Below, one piece after another: positions 1 to 7,318 of a stretch of DNA of 22,434 nt. Origin of the DNA: JALZAA01 sp035316025 (lineage in GTDB: Bacteria > Actinomycetota > Acidimicrobiia > IMCC26256 > JACDBD01); the NCBI GenBank assembly GCA_035316025.1, contig DATFXL010000086.1, positions 1 through 22,434 on the forward strand, given 5' to 3'. The notes below the pieces were generated by a model, which made no database searches, was not told the DNA's origin, and worked only from the letters and a program-made list of their open reading frames with translations. Both the position numbers and the translations under genes were made by a program. Numbering within the stretch: the stretch's first letter is position 1; the number at the start of each line of letters is the position of its first letter.

Positions 1-294
1 TGGATGATGCTGAAGACCTTGAAGGGCTGTCACTTCGCCAACTACCGGGAGGCATGGGAGGCCAACCGGCTGATCGGGGAAGGGCGGATCCACCCGACGC
101 TGTCGGTCGTGTACCCGCTCGAGGAGACGGGTGAGGCCGCCGCCCAGGTGCACCACAACCTGGTCGAGGGGAAGGTCGGCGTCCTCTGCCTGTCGCCGGA
201 GGAGGGCCTGGGCGTGACCGACCCCGAGCTGCGCGAGCAGCACCTCGACCAGATCACCCTGTTCCGCCGCCACCACAAGGGCGCCGGCGCATGA
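1..294 (+). CDS. ccr: Crotonyl-CoA carboxylase/reductase, C-terminal fragment
   Basis: This is the last 97 codons of a gene whose 5' part lies before the window; frame 1 is open from base 1. The enzyme catalyses NADPH-dependent reductive carboxylation of crotonyl-CoA to ethylmalonyl-CoA, the committing step of the ethylmalonyl-CoA pathway. The visible tail carries family signatures: HFANYREAWEANRLI, the motif HPTLSVVYPLEETG, then VHHNLVEGKVGVLCLSPEEG, as in the end of the MDR-type Ccr family. The catalytic and NADP-binding parts are not in view. Its TGA overlaps the ATG of the epimerase gene in an ATGA, which implies translational coupling and fits the shared pathway. The family call is confident from the tail; substrate choice (crotonyl-CoA against longer enoyl-CoA) cannot be judged from this fragment. 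Confidence 0.9.
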   Translation, partial: WMMLKTLKGCHFANYREAWEANRLIGEGRIHPTLSVVYPLEETGEAAAQVHHNLVEGKVGVLCLSPEEGLGVTDPELREQHLDQITLFRRHHKGAGA

Positions 295-701
295 GCGATC
301 CCGTCGTCACCGAGATCGACCACGTGGCCATCGCCGTGCGCGATCTCGACGGCGCCGTCGAGTACTACCGCCAGACCTACGGCGTCGAGCCCGTGCACCG
401 CGAGGTCGTCGAGAAGGACGGGGTCGAAGAGGTGCTGCTGCAGGTGGCGGAGTCGTACGTCCAGCTGCTCACGCCCGTGCGCGACGACTCGCCCGTTGCC
501 AAGTACCTCGACAAGAAGGGCGAGGGGATCCACCACGTCGCCTACCGCGTCGACGATTGCGCGGCGGCGCTGGAACGGGTCAAGAGCGAGGGCCTTCAGG
601 TCATCGACGAGGTGCCCCGGCCGGGGAGTCGGGGAACGACCGTCGCCTTCGTGCACCCGAAGACGGCGTTCGGCACGCTCATCGAGCTTGTTCAGGAGTA
701 G
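291..701 (+). CDS. mce: Methylmalonyl-CoA/ethylmalonyl-CoA epimerase
   Basis: This 136-residue protein is of normal length for the VOC-fold epimerase that interconverts the (2S) and (2R) epimers of methylmalonyl-CoA and, in ethylmalonyl-CoA pathway organisms, also ethylmalonyl-CoA. The four expected metal-ligand positions are visible: His11 in DHVAIAV, Gln58 in YVQLLTPV, His81/82 in GIHHVAYRV and Glu132 in LIELVQE. The tail GTLIELVQE is typical of the family. The ATG overlaps the stop of the upstream ccr gene, so the two are probably co-translated. The stop codon is the loop of a perfect small hairpin that also carries the Shine-Dalgarno sequence of the next gene, listed separately. Dual substrate use is inferred from neighbours. 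Confidence 0.93.
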   Translation: MSDPVVTEIDHVAIAVRDLDGAVEYYRQTYGVEPVHREVVEKDGVEEVLLQVAESYVQLLTPVRDDSPVAKYLDKKGEGIHHVAYRVDDCAAALERVKSEGLQVIDEVPRPGSRGTTVAFVHPKTAFGTLIELVQE

Positions 702-707
702 CTCCTG
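693..707 (+). promoter_or_regulatory. Hairpin holding the mce stop codon and the next gene's Shine-Dalgarno
   Basis: CAGGAG (693-698) and CTCCTG (702-707) are perfect inverted repeats, and the three-base loop is the TAG stop of mce. AGGAG (694-698) lies 6 nt before the CTG at 705, the apparent start of the hydrolase. Folding would hide both the ribosome-binding site and the start codon, so ribosomes terminating on mce could open it. The pairing is seen directly; the regulatory role is inference. Confidence 0.45.
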
Positions 708-1532
708 CGTCTCGCCGACGGTCGCGCCCTCACCTACGAAGAGCGCGGCGATCCCGCCGGGACGCCCGTCGTCGTGTTCCACGGCGCGCCCGGCTCTCGG
801 CTCTTCGGGCCGCCGGCGGACGTCGCCCGAGAGCTCGGCGTGCGGGTCGTGACCTTCGACCGGCCCGGCTTCGGGGGCTCGGACCGCAGTGAGGGCAGGA
901 CCGTGCTCGACACTGCGGCGGACGTCGAGACGCTGGCCGACGAGATGGGGATCGACCGCTTCGCGGTGCTGGGCGTGTCGGCGGGAGGCGCGCACGCGCT
1001 CGGCTGTTCCGTCTCACTCGGCGAACGCGTCACCGCCGCCGGGGTGGCGAACGTGCCCGGCCCGCTCGACGAGGTCCCGGGCGCCTGGGGCGCCCTGGAC
1101 CGCCGTCAGCGGCCCGCGGCCGACATGGCGCGACGGGACCCGGCCCGGGCCGCCCGGGGGGTGGCCCGCTACACCGAGCGCTGGCTCGACGACCCCACGA
1201 CCTTCCTCGGGGGCGGCACGCCCGACGACCGCGCCCTCCTCGCCGAGGCCGGGACCGGGGCGATGCTGCGCGCCGACGTCACCGAGGGGTTCCGTCCCGG
1301 TGCCGGGGGCATGGCCGACGATCTCGTCGCCCTGTGGCTGCCGTGGGGGTTCCGCATCGCCGACGTCCCGCCGGGGGTTCGGCTCTGGCACGGCGCCCAG
1401 GACACCCGGGGCCAGCCCGACTTCCGCCACCTGGCGGCGACGCTGCCCTCGTGCCGGTCCCAGATCTGGCCCCGCCAGGGCCACTACGGCATCCTGCGCC
1501 ACTGGGGCGACGTGGTCACGGAGTTGACCTGA
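705..1532 (+). CDS. Alpha/beta-hydrolase, apparent CTG start
   Basis: This is an alpha/beta-hydrolase fold protein, likely an esterase or thioesterase of unknown substrate. Numbered from the CTG at 705 it has 275 residues: the oxyanion motif HGAPGSR at 26-32, nucleophile Ser92 in GVSAGGAH, acid Asp233 in HGAQDT and His260 in GHYGIL. No ATG, GTG or TTG occurs in frame between the mce stop and a GTG at 774. Starting at 774 would remove the first two strands, whose sequence (RLADGRALTYEERGDPAG) matches how this family normally begins. A good AGGAG lies 6 nt before the CTG. The frame is the same as mce, so TAG readthrough giving an epimerase-hydrolase fusion is the alternative. It sits in the ccr-mce transcription unit, which hints at CoA-ester housekeeping. 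Confidence 0.72.
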   Translation: MRLADGRALTYEERGDPAGTPVVVFHGAPGSRLFGPPADVARELGVRVVTFDRPGFGGSDRSEGRTVLDTAADVETLADEMGIDRFAVLGVSAGGAHALGCSVSLGERVTAAGVANVPGPLDEVPGAWGALDRRQRPAADMARRDPARAARGVARYTERWLDDPTTFLGGGTPDDRALLAEAGTGAMLRADVTEGFRPGAGGMADDLVALWLPWGFRIADVPPGVRLWHGAQDTRGQPDFRHLAATLPSCRSQIWPRQGHYGILRHWGDVVTELT

Positions 1533-1548
1533 GCAAGAAGCACTCAAC
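1528..1548. promoter_or_regulatory. HAIR-like (HspR) operator
   Basis: CCTGAGC, seven bases, then ACTCAAC. The HspR operator of actinobacteria (HAIR) is CTTGAGT-N7-ACTCAAG, so the half sites match at 5/7 and 6/7 with exactly the right spacer. It lies about 90 nt before the small heat-shock gene and overlaps the stop codon of the upstream hydrolase. Heat-shock repression of the downstream gene is inferred. Confidence 0.55.
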
Positions 1549-1640
1549 TTTTCTGCTAATCCCGGGAACGATCCGGCGCCGGGGTCGGTTGGGAGGACTG
1601 GATGGAAGCAAGGGCTCCCGTCCATGGAGGCGATGCAACG

Positions 1641-2075
1641 ATGCTGATGCGATACGACCCGTTCCGGCGTGTCGACCGGTTCACCGATGGACTCTTCGGG
1701 AGCCCGGCTCGCGCGCCGTGGATGCCGATGGATGCCGTCCGCAAGGACGACCACCTCGAGCTGCGGTTCGACCTGCCCGGTGTACGACCCGACTCGATCG
1801 ATCTCACGGTCGAGGGGCACGTGCTCACCGTGAAGGCGGAGCGGAGCTGGGAGTCGCCCGAGGAGGGCTCGAACGTGATCGCCCGCGAGCGGGCTCATGG
1901 GACGTTCACCCGCCGTGTACGTCTCGGTGAGGCGCTCGACGCCGGTCACGTCGAGGCTCGCTACGACGACGGCGTGCTCTCGGTGACGGTTCCCGTCGCC
2001 GAGACGGCCAAGCCGCACAAGATCGAGATCCACAGCGGCGAGGCGCAGGCGGTCGAGGTCGGCTCGAGCAACTGA
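1641..2075 (+). CDS. Small heat-shock protein (Hsp20 / alpha-crystallin)
   Basis: This is an ATP-independent holdase chaperone of 144 residues, normal for the family. An N-terminal region starting MLMRYDPFRRVDRF is followed by an alpha-crystallin domain at about residues 28-125, including LELRFDLPGV and the strand YDDGVLSVTVPV with its G-x-L. A C-terminal I-x-I anchor follows (PHKIEIH). The ATG at 1641 is chosen over an upstream ATG at 1602 because GGAGG (1626-1630) sits 10 nt before it and the MLMRYDPF start is usual for actinobacterial Hsp20. It is flanked by a HAIR-like operator and a strong intrinsic terminator, so it is probably a single-gene heat-shock unit inserted between metabolic operons. 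Confidence 0.93.
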   Translation: MLMRYDPFRRVDRFTDGLFGSPARAPWMPMDAVRKDDHLELRFDLPGVRPDSIDLTVEGHVLTVKAERSWESPEEGSNVIARERAHGTFTRRVRLGEALDAGHVEARYDDGVLSVTVPVAETAKPHKIEIHSGEAQAVEVGSSN

Positions 2076-2096
2076 GCCGGTTCTCACCGGAACGTC

Positions 2097-2122
2097 AGGG
2101 CCCCGCTCCGGCGGGGCCCTTT
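2097..2122 (+). terminator. Rho-independent terminator after hsp20
   Basis: A perfect 10-bp GC-rich stem (AGGGCCCCGC at 2097-2106 with GCGGGGCCCT at 2111-2120) closes a TCCG tetraloop and is followed by TTC. It starts 21 nt after the hsp20 stop. The T run is short, as is common in high-GC genomes. Confidence 0.8.
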
Positions 2123-2184
2123 CGCGCGCCGCGCTCCCCGCGGAGTCGACGCGCGTCGCCGGTGCACCGGCTTGCCTGCGTGGG

Positions 2185-2190
2185 TACGCT
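2185..2190 (+). promoter_or_regulatory. Candidate -10 box TACGCT
   Basis: TACGCT lies 28 nt before the GTG at 2219 and just after the hsp20 terminator, where a new transcription unit must begin. The same hexamer occurs before the gene at 16983. No clear -35 is visible. Confidence 0.35.
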
Positions 2191-2218
2191 GCGCCCCGCC
2201 GACCAGTCGGGAGGGCGA

Positions 2219-3067
2219 GTGGCGGAGTACACCCAGACGCACGTCGTGCCCACCGAGGGCCTCCCGGCGTGGGCAGGTCCCGACGGCTCCGTGGCTCCGG
2301 CCGCCAACCTCGATCCCGGCCTCGACGTGATGCTGCTCGACCGCCGGGGCGAATGGGCGTACATCCGCTGCTCGAACGGCTGGGAGGCATGGGTCGACGG
2401 CCGGCGCCTCATGATGTCGGCGTCGGCGCCTTCGACGGCATGGGAACAGGCTCCCGCCCCCGCACCGCCGCCCTCCGCGAATGCACCCCCGACGCCGGCG
2501 CCCACCGACACGGTCGCCACGGCGCCGCCGGCCCAGCCGGGGCCGCCGCCGGCGGCCCGGGGCGCGTCCGCTGCGGGCGCGCGGCCGGGCGCGGGCGGGT
2601 TCCGTATCGGTCCGGGACAGATCGTCGCCCTCGTCGGCGGCTTCGTGTTCTTTGTGTCGAGCTGGATGCAGTGGTTGCACGTTTCGGTCTCGTTCGGGCG
2701 ACGGTCGGCATCGATCTCGTACAGCTCGTACAAGATCCCCGCGCACTTCCTGGTCGACAGCCAGTCGAACCAGGGCGGCCTCGGCCTCGGGATCCTGATC
2801 GCATTCCTCGGCGTGGCATGCATCGCCGGCGCGCTCTTGAGCGGGTTGCGCCAACCGCTCGGAATCCTGACGATCGTCGCCGGCGGGGTGTCGTTCGTCG
2901 TGATGGTGCTCTTTTTCGTGCAGACGAGCTACGCGATCGACGCGCTGCCGGCCTCGTTCGAGAAGGGATACTTCTCCGTGCTGCGATACGGGGCGATCAT
3001 CGCCATGCTCGGCGCGATCGGCGTGCTGACCGGCGGGATCCTCTCGCTGAGCCAGAAGAGATCGTGA
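2219..3067 (+). CDS. Membrane protein: SH3-like N-domain, Pro/Ala linker, four helices
   Basis: This 282-residue protein has no assigned function. Residues about 4-66 look like a small SH3b-like beta domain (VVPTEGLPAWAGPDGS, then WAYIRCSNGWEAWVDGRRL). Residues 75-128 are a proline/alanine-rich linker, and about 133-280 hold four hydrophobic segments. Between helices 1 and 2 it has SSWMQW (147-152) and YKIPAHFLVDS (171-181), both shared with the protein at 3729, so the two are diverged paralogues around a DUF4389 gene. GTG 2219 is preferred to the upstream ATG at 2162 because GGGAGGG (2209-2215) precedes it and the earlier codons do not look like protein. An SH3-like sensor joined to a membrane domain is inference. 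Confidence 0.75.
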   Translation: MAEYTQTHVVPTEGLPAWAGPDGSVAPAANLDPGLDVMLLDRRGEWAYIRCSNGWEAWVDGRRLMMSASAPSTAWEQAPAPAPPPSANAPPTPAPTDTVATAPPAQPGPPPAARGASAAGARPGAGGFRIGPGQIVALVGGFVFFVSSWMQWLHVSVSFGRRSASISYSSYKIPAHFLVDSQSNQGGLGLGILIAFLGVACIAGALLSGLRQPLGILTIVAGGVSFVVMVLFFVQTSYAIDALPASFEKGYFSVLRYGAIIAMLGAIGVLTGGILSLSQKRS

Positions 3068-3098
3068 CGTTCGAGCCCAATAGCAACCGGGGGGAGCA

Positions 3099-3704
3099 AT
3101 GAGCGCACTGGCTGTACCGCCGTATCCGTTGACGTTCTCGGTCGACTACCCGGATCGGGAGCTCAACCGTGTCACAACCGGGTTCCGGCTGATCCTCGGT
3201 ATCCCGCTGCTGCTACTCCTGGCCTTGTTCGCCCGGAGCTACCCGGCGAGCGCCGGGCTGCTGCTGTTCCTGCCGGTCCTTGCGCTCTTGGTGCTGCGCC
3301 ACAAGTACCCACGCTGGTGGTTCGACTTCAACCTCCAGCTCGTCCGGCTGGAGGCGAGGATCTACTCGTACCTGTTCCTCCTTCGAGACGAGTACCCGTC
3401 CGTCGACGAGGAGCAGGCGGTGCGCGTCGAGATCGTGTACCCCGACGCCGAGAACGACCTGAACCGCTGGCTGCCGCTCGTGAAGTGGCTGCTCGCGATC
3501 CCGCACTACGTCGTCCTCGTCTTCCTTTACATCGCGGCCGTCGTCGTCGTGATCATCGCCTGGTTTGCCATCCTGTTCACAGGGCGCTACCCGAGCGGGA
3601 TGTTCGACTTCGTGGTCGGCGTATTGCGGTGGAGCCTGCGCGTGGCTGCATACGCGTTCCTGCTCGTGACCGACCGGTACCCGCCGTTCAGCCTGGCGCC
3701 CTGA
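3099..3704 (+). CDS. DUF4389-family membrane protein
   Basis: This 201-residue integral membrane protein matches the pattern of DUF4389, a family of unknown function common in actinobacteria. It begins YPLTFSVDYPDRELNRVTTGFR, then has hydrophobic segments at about 30-47, 50-66, 128-165 and 170-193. Hallmark repeats are HKYPRWWFDFN, LNRWLPLVKWLLAIPHY, FTGRYPSGMFDF and VTDRYPPF; the recurring (R/K)YP motifs may face the membrane surface. The start ATG has a purine-rich GGGGGAG just upstream. It is 31 nt after the SH3-like membrane gene and 24 nt before the paralogous gene, so the three look co-transcribed and may form one membrane complex (inference). Confidence 0.85.
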   Translation: MSALAVPPYPLTFSVDYPDRELNRVTTGFRLILGIPLLLLLALFARSYPASAGLLLFLPVLALLVLRHKYPRWWFDFNLQLVRLEARIYSYLFLLRDEYPSVDEEQAVRVEIVYPDAENDLNRWLPLVKWLLAIPHYVVLVFLYIAAVVVVIIAWFAILFTGRYPSGMFDFVVGVLRWSLRVAAYAFLLVTDRYPPFSLAP

Positions 3705-3728
3705 GGCGCGCATCAAGGGGTTCGCTTC

Positions 3729-4283
3729 ATGTCCTCGACGCCCTCGCCGCCGGCAGAGACCTCGCGCGGCGCCAGCGTCGGGCGCGTCCTGATCGTGGTC
3801 GGCGGCGCCTTGGCCGCCCTCTCGAGCTGGCTGAATTGGGGCGCCAAGACCCGTCAGCTCGGCGCGGCGCGCACCGCGTACACGATCCCGGCCAAGTTCG
3901 TCATCGACTCGGGGTCCGGGCCCGGCAGCCCGGGTCTCAGCCTTGGCGTCGTCGTGCTGCTGCTGGGGTTGATCGTCGCGGCGATCGCCTTCGCGCCCTC
4001 GCCGTGGTGGAAGATCGCGGGACTGGTGGCCGGCGCGGCAGTGGCCGTGACCGGCTTCCTGTACGTGTACCAGGTACGCAAGGTCGTTCACGACGCCAAC
4101 CTCGGCCGGAGCGTGCGCGACTTCATCTCGATCGGACCGTACCTGGCGGTGATCGGCGGCCTTCTCGCAGTCGTCGGTGGCGCGATCGCGCTCATCCCGC
4201 CGGGCTTTTGGTCCAGCCTGACGTCGGAGGAAGCCCCCGAGGAGGAGGGAACCAGGCCGGCGGGTGAGCCACGCGACGAGTAG
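3729..4283 (+). CDS. Four-helix membrane protein, paralogue of the gene at 2219
   Basis: This 184-residue protein has no assigned function. A short polar N-terminus is followed by hydrophobic segments at about 18-35, 70-90, 97-117 and 138-158, and an acidic tail (SEEAPEEEGTRPAGEPRDE). SSWLNW (32-37) and YTIPAKFVIDS (51-61) align with SSWMQW and YKIPAHFLVDS in the protein at 2219, followed in both by a GL-x-LG stretch. This copy lacks the SH3-like domain and linker. The position of the shared motif between helices 1 and 2 suggests a conserved extracytoplasmic or interfacial loop. It is the last gene of the three-gene cassette; the carboxylase gene begins 26 nt later with its own probable promoter. 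Confidence 0.78.
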   Translation: MSSTPSPPAETSRGASVGRVLIVVGGALAALSSWLNWGAKTRQLGAARTAYTIPAKFVIDSGSGPGSPGLSLGVVVLLLGLIVAAIAFAPSPWWKIAGLVAGAAVAVTGFLYVYQVRKVVHDANLGRSVRDFISIGPYLAVIGGLLAVVGGAIALIPPGFWSSLTSEEAPEEEGTRPAGEPRDE

Positions 4284-4295
4284 GGGCGGCGCAAC

Positions 4296-4301
4296 TACGA
4301 T
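4296..4301 (+). promoter_or_regulatory. Candidate leaderless -10 box TACGAT
   Basis: TACGAT ends 8 nt before the ATG at 4310, which has no Shine-Dalgarno sequence. That spacing places a transcription start at or next to the start codon. It matches the pattern before the genes at 13117, 14592 and 14667. Confidence 0.42.
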
Positions 4302-4309
4302 CGACGCGC

Positions 4310-5926
4310 ATGGCCGTCGAAGATCCCGACATCCAAGGCGAGGGCGGAGCGAGCGCACCCGTCCCGCCGGTCGCGCATCCCATCGAGGAGCGCCTCGAGC
4401 AGCTCGACAAGCTGCGCGAGCAGGCGAGGCACGCCGGGAGCGCCCAGGCGGTCGAGCGCCAACACGAACGAGGGAAGCTCCTCCCGCGCGAGCGCCTCGA
4501 GCTGCTGCTCGACCCCGGATCCTTCGTCGAGCTCGACATGCTGGCCCGTCATCGCGCGCACGGCTTCGGTATCGAGGAGAACCGTGCGCTCACCGACGGG
4601 GTCGTGACCGGATGGGGCACGGTCGGCGGCCGCAAGCTGTTCGTCTTCGCCCAGGACTTCACGCTGTTCGGCGGCGCGCTGGGCGAGGTCTATGCCGAGA
4701 AGATCCACAAGGTGATGGACCTGGCCGAGTCGGTCGGCGCCCCGCTCGTCGGCCTCAACGACGGCGGCGGCGCCCGCATCCAGGAGGGCGTCGTATCGCT
4801 GGCGGGCTACGGCGGCATCTTCTACCGCAACGTGCGCGCGTCGGGCGTCGTCCCGCAGATCAGCGTCGTGCTCGGGCCGTGCGCGGGCGGCGCCGTCTAC
4901 TCGCCTGCGATGACCGACTTCATTTTCATGGTCAAGGGCATCTCCAACATGTTCATCACCGGCCCCGATGTCGTGAAGACCGTCACCGGCGAGGACGTGA
5001 CCCAAGAGGAGCTCGGCGGCGCGATGACCCACGCCACCCGGTCGGGAGTGGCGACGTTCGTCGCCGACGACGAGCCCGGCTGCCTCGAGCAAGTCCGCTA
5101 CCTCCTCTCGTTCCTTCCTTCGAACAACCTCGAGGACGCTCCCTACTTCGAGCCCGAAGACGATCCCGACCGCCGCTGCGACGGCATCGTCGACCTGATC
5201 CCGGACGCCGCCAACAAGCCTTATGACATGAAGGCGGTCATCGCCGAGATCGTGGACGACGGGGACTTCTTCGAAGTCCACGCGCTGTGGGCCATGAACA
5301 TCGTGTGCGGGTTCGCCCGCCTCGACGGCCACGTGGTCGGAATCGTCGGGAACCAGCCGCAGGTCGTGGCGGGCACGCTCGACATCGACGCGTCGGAGAA
5401 GGCGGCCCGCTTCGTGCGAACTTGCGACGCGTTCAACATCCCGCTCGTGACGTTCGTCGACGTTCCCGGCTTCCTGCCCGGGACCGACCAGGAGTACGGC
5501 GGGATCATCCGTCACGGCGCCAAGCTGCTGTACGCGTACTGCGAGGCGACCGTCCCCCGGGTGCAGATCATCACGCGGAAGGGGTACGGCGGCGCATACG
5601 TCGTCATGAACTCGAAGTCGATCGGCTCCGACCTCGCGTTCGCGTGGCCGTCGGCCGAGATCGCCGTGATGGGACCACAAGGCGCGGTCGGCATCATCTT
5701 CCGCAAGGAGATCGAGGCGGCCGCCGACTCGGAGGCGCGGCGGGCCGAGCTCATCGAGGAATACACAGAGCGGTTCGCCAACCCGTACATCGCGGCGGAG
5801 CGCGGGTACGTCGACGACGTGATCGACCCCCGCGAGACGCGCCAGGTCCTCGTGCGCTCGCTGGCGATGCTGCGGACCAAGAAGGAGAACCTTCCTCAGC
5901 GCAAGCACGGGAACGTGCCCCTCTAG
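4310..5926 (+). CDS. pccB: Acyl-CoA (propionyl-CoA type) carboxylase beta subunit
   Basis: This is the carboxyltransferase subunit that moves carboxylate from biotin to an acyl-CoA. The 538 residues fit the family. The N-terminal crotonase-type half has oxyanion glycines in GPCAGGAVYS (190-199); the C-terminal half has RKGYGGAYVVM (423-433) and WPSAEIAVMGPQGAV. Val431 is the position known to set substrate choice: Asp in Streptomyces PccB (propionyl-CoA), Ile in AccB. A small hydrophobic residue suggests acceptance of acetyl- as well as propionyl-CoA (inference). The epsilon-subunit gene follows after 5 nt; the biotinylated alpha subunit must be elsewhere. Propionyl-CoA carboxylation is needed to finish the ethylmalonyl-CoA route, which fits the locus. 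Confidence 0.93.
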   Translation: MAVEDPDIQGEGGASAPVPPVAHPIEERLEQLDKLREQARHAGSAQAVERQHERGKLLPRERLELLLDPGSFVELDMLARHRAHGFGIEENRALTDGVVTGWGTVGGRKLFVFAQDFTLFGGALGEVYAEKIHKVMDLAESVGAPLVGLNDGGGARIQEGVVSLAGYGGIFYRNVRASGVVPQISVVLGPCAGGAVYSPAMTDFIFMVKGISNMFITGPDVVKTVTGEDVTQEELGGAMTHATRSGVATFVADDEPGCLEQVRYLLSFLPSNNLEDAPYFEPEDDPDRRCDGIVDLIPDAANKPYDMKAVIAEIVDDGDFFEVHALWAMNIVCGFARLDGHVVGIVGNQPQVVAGTLDIDASEKAARFVRTCDAFNIPLVTFVDVPGFLPGTDQEYGGIIRHGAKLLYAYCEATVPRVQIITRKGYGGAYVVMNSKSIGSDLAFAWPSAEIAVMGPQGAVGIIFRKEIEAAADSEARRAELIEEYTERFANPYIAAERGYVDDVIDPRETRQVLVRSLAMLRTKKENLPQRKHGNVPL

Positions 5927-5931
5927 GCGCC

Positions 5932-6189
5932 ATGCCTGATCGCGCCCCCTTTCGCGTCATCTCACCCGACGCGACGCCCGAAGAGATAGCGGCGATCACT
6001 GCCGCCATCGAGATCATCCGGCAGGAGCGTGCGCACGCGGCCGCGCGGGCGGCGTCGTCCGTGACCGGCGGCGATGCCGAGCACCTCGACGCCTGGGTGC
6101 GGGCGGCGCGGTTGACCTCCCGGCGATCGGGGCTGCTGCGTGGTCCGTGGCGGCTGTCCGGCCGCATCGGGCGTCGCACCCGGGCATGA
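5932..6189 (+). CDS. accE: Acyl-CoA carboxylase epsilon subunit
   Basis: This small 85-residue protein lies 5 nt after the carboxylase beta gene. Actinobacterial acyl-CoA carboxylases carry such epsilon subunits, which are poorly conserved but share a short helix like ATPEEIAAITAAIEII (14-29 here) and an Arg/Trp-rich basic tail (DAWVRAARLTSRRSGLLRGPW). The start ATG was chosen for position and because the protein then begins with a compact FRVISPDATPEE segment as in relatives. It probably stabilises the alpha-beta complex. The call rests on position, size and the helix motif; similarity in this family is always weak. Confidence 0.78.
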   Translation: MPDRAPFRVISPDATPEEIAAITAAIEIIRQERAHAAARAASSVTGGDAEHLDAWVRAARLTSRRSGLLRGPWRLSGRIGRRTRA

Positions 6190-6199
6190 CCCGGAACCC

Positions 6200-7318
6200 A
6201 TGACGGCCATACACGACGCCGAGCTCATGACCGTCGGGCCCGACGAGGCCGTCGTCACCTTCCACACCACCGGCGAGGAACCGGTCACGACGCGGGCCGG
6301 CAACACCGAAGTGACGACCACGGGCCCCTTCCACTCGGCGCGGGTCACGGGGCTCGAGCCCGGCACCGAGTACACCCTCGACGTCGATTCGGCCGGGCAC
6401 GACGCGTGGCTCCCGGCGTCGTTCACGACGCTGGAGCGCCCTTCCGGCAAGCTCCTGGCGACGATCGCGACGGCGAACGACGTGCATTTCGGCGAGGTCG
6501 AGGCGGGCCGCATCGGTGACATCGGCGACGAGGAGATCGGGCCGATCATGCGGGCCGAGCCGGGCGATCCGCCGTATCCGCAAGTCATGAACGGCGCCGT
6601 GGTCGAGGAGATGCGTGCCCTCGACCCCGATGCCGTCGTCGTGAAGGGCGACCTCACGGACGCCGGCGTGGAGCAGGAGTTCGTTACGTTCCTCGACACT
6701 TACGGGTCCCTCGGCGCCCGCATGCAGTGGGTGCGCGGCAACCACGACGTCATGACCGACCCGCATTTCGCGGACGGCTACGCGCCGTACGCGGTGCACG
6801 TGGACGGCGTGACCCTCGCCATCCTCGACACCGTCCTCCCCGGCAGCGATCGCGGCCAACTCAGCGCCGATCAGGTCGAGTGGCTCGACGACCTGGTGGG
6901 CTCGGCCGCGACGCCGGTCCTCGTGTTCGGCCATCATCACCTCTGGAACCTCGACGCCGACCACCGCTCGGGCACGTACTTCGGCATCAACCCGGACGAC
7001 AGCGAAGCGCTGGCGGGCGTTGTGGCGCGCCACGAGAACGTCGTCGGGTACTTCTCAGGGCACACGCACCGCAACCGGGTGCGCCGGTTCCGCGCCGCGC
7101 GCGACGTGCCCTTCGTCGAGATCGCCTGCACGAAGGACTACCCGGGGGCGTGGGCCGAGTACAACGTCTACGAGGGCGGGTACACCCAGGTCGTGCGGCG
7201 GGCGACGGCGCCGGCGGCGATGGCGTGGAGCGAGAAGACCCGAGTGATGTTCGCGGGGCTGTACCGCGATTACGCCCTCGGACCGCTCGACAACCGCTGT
7301 TTCACGGAGCGGTTCTAG
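6200..7318 (+). CDS. Metallophosphoesterase with N-terminal fibronectin-like domain
   Basis: This 372-residue protein is a calcineurin-like phosphoesterase. Residues about 8-78 resemble the fibronectin-III-like domain before many phosphatases of this class (GLEPGTEYTLDVDS). The catalytic domain shows the metal motifs in order: Asp94-x-His96 (NDVHFGE), GDLTDAG at 150-156 with Asp151, GNHD at 180-183, FGHHH at 243-247 and GHTH at 287-290. No signal peptide is seen, so it is probably cytoplasmic. The substrate is unknown; cyclic nucleotides or phosphomonoesters are possible. ATG 6200 is preferred because it starts right after the epsilon-subunit stop, whereas an earlier frame extension would overlap that gene. 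It is probably the last gene of the carboxylase operon. Confidence 0.88.
   Translation: MTAIHDAELMTVGPDEAVVTFHTTGEEPVTTRAGNTEVTTTGPFHSARVTGLEPGTEYTLDVDSAGHDAWLPASFTTLERPSGKLLATIATANDVHFGEVEAGRIGDIGDEEIGPIMRAEPGDPPYPQVMNGAVVEEMRALDPDAVVVKGDLTDAGVEQEFVTFLDTYGSLGARMQWVRGNHDVMTDPHFADGYAPYAVHVDGVTLAILDTVLPGSDRGQLSADQVEWLDDLVGSAATPVLVFGHHHLWNLDADHRSGTYFGINPDDSEALAGVVARHENVVGYFSGHTHRNRVRRFRAARDVPFVEIACTKDYPGAWAEYNVYEGGYTQVVRRATAPAAMAWSEKTRVMFAGLYRDYALGPLDNRCFTERF

Noticed and set aside
774..776. GTG 774 as the hydrolase start
   Set aside because: It would delete the conserved N-terminal strands that clearly continue upstream to the CTG at 705, and has no ribosome-binding site.
4295..5908. 537-codon minus-strand frame opposite pccB
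   Set aside because: Mirror frame of a fully typical carboxyltransferase gene; no independent support.
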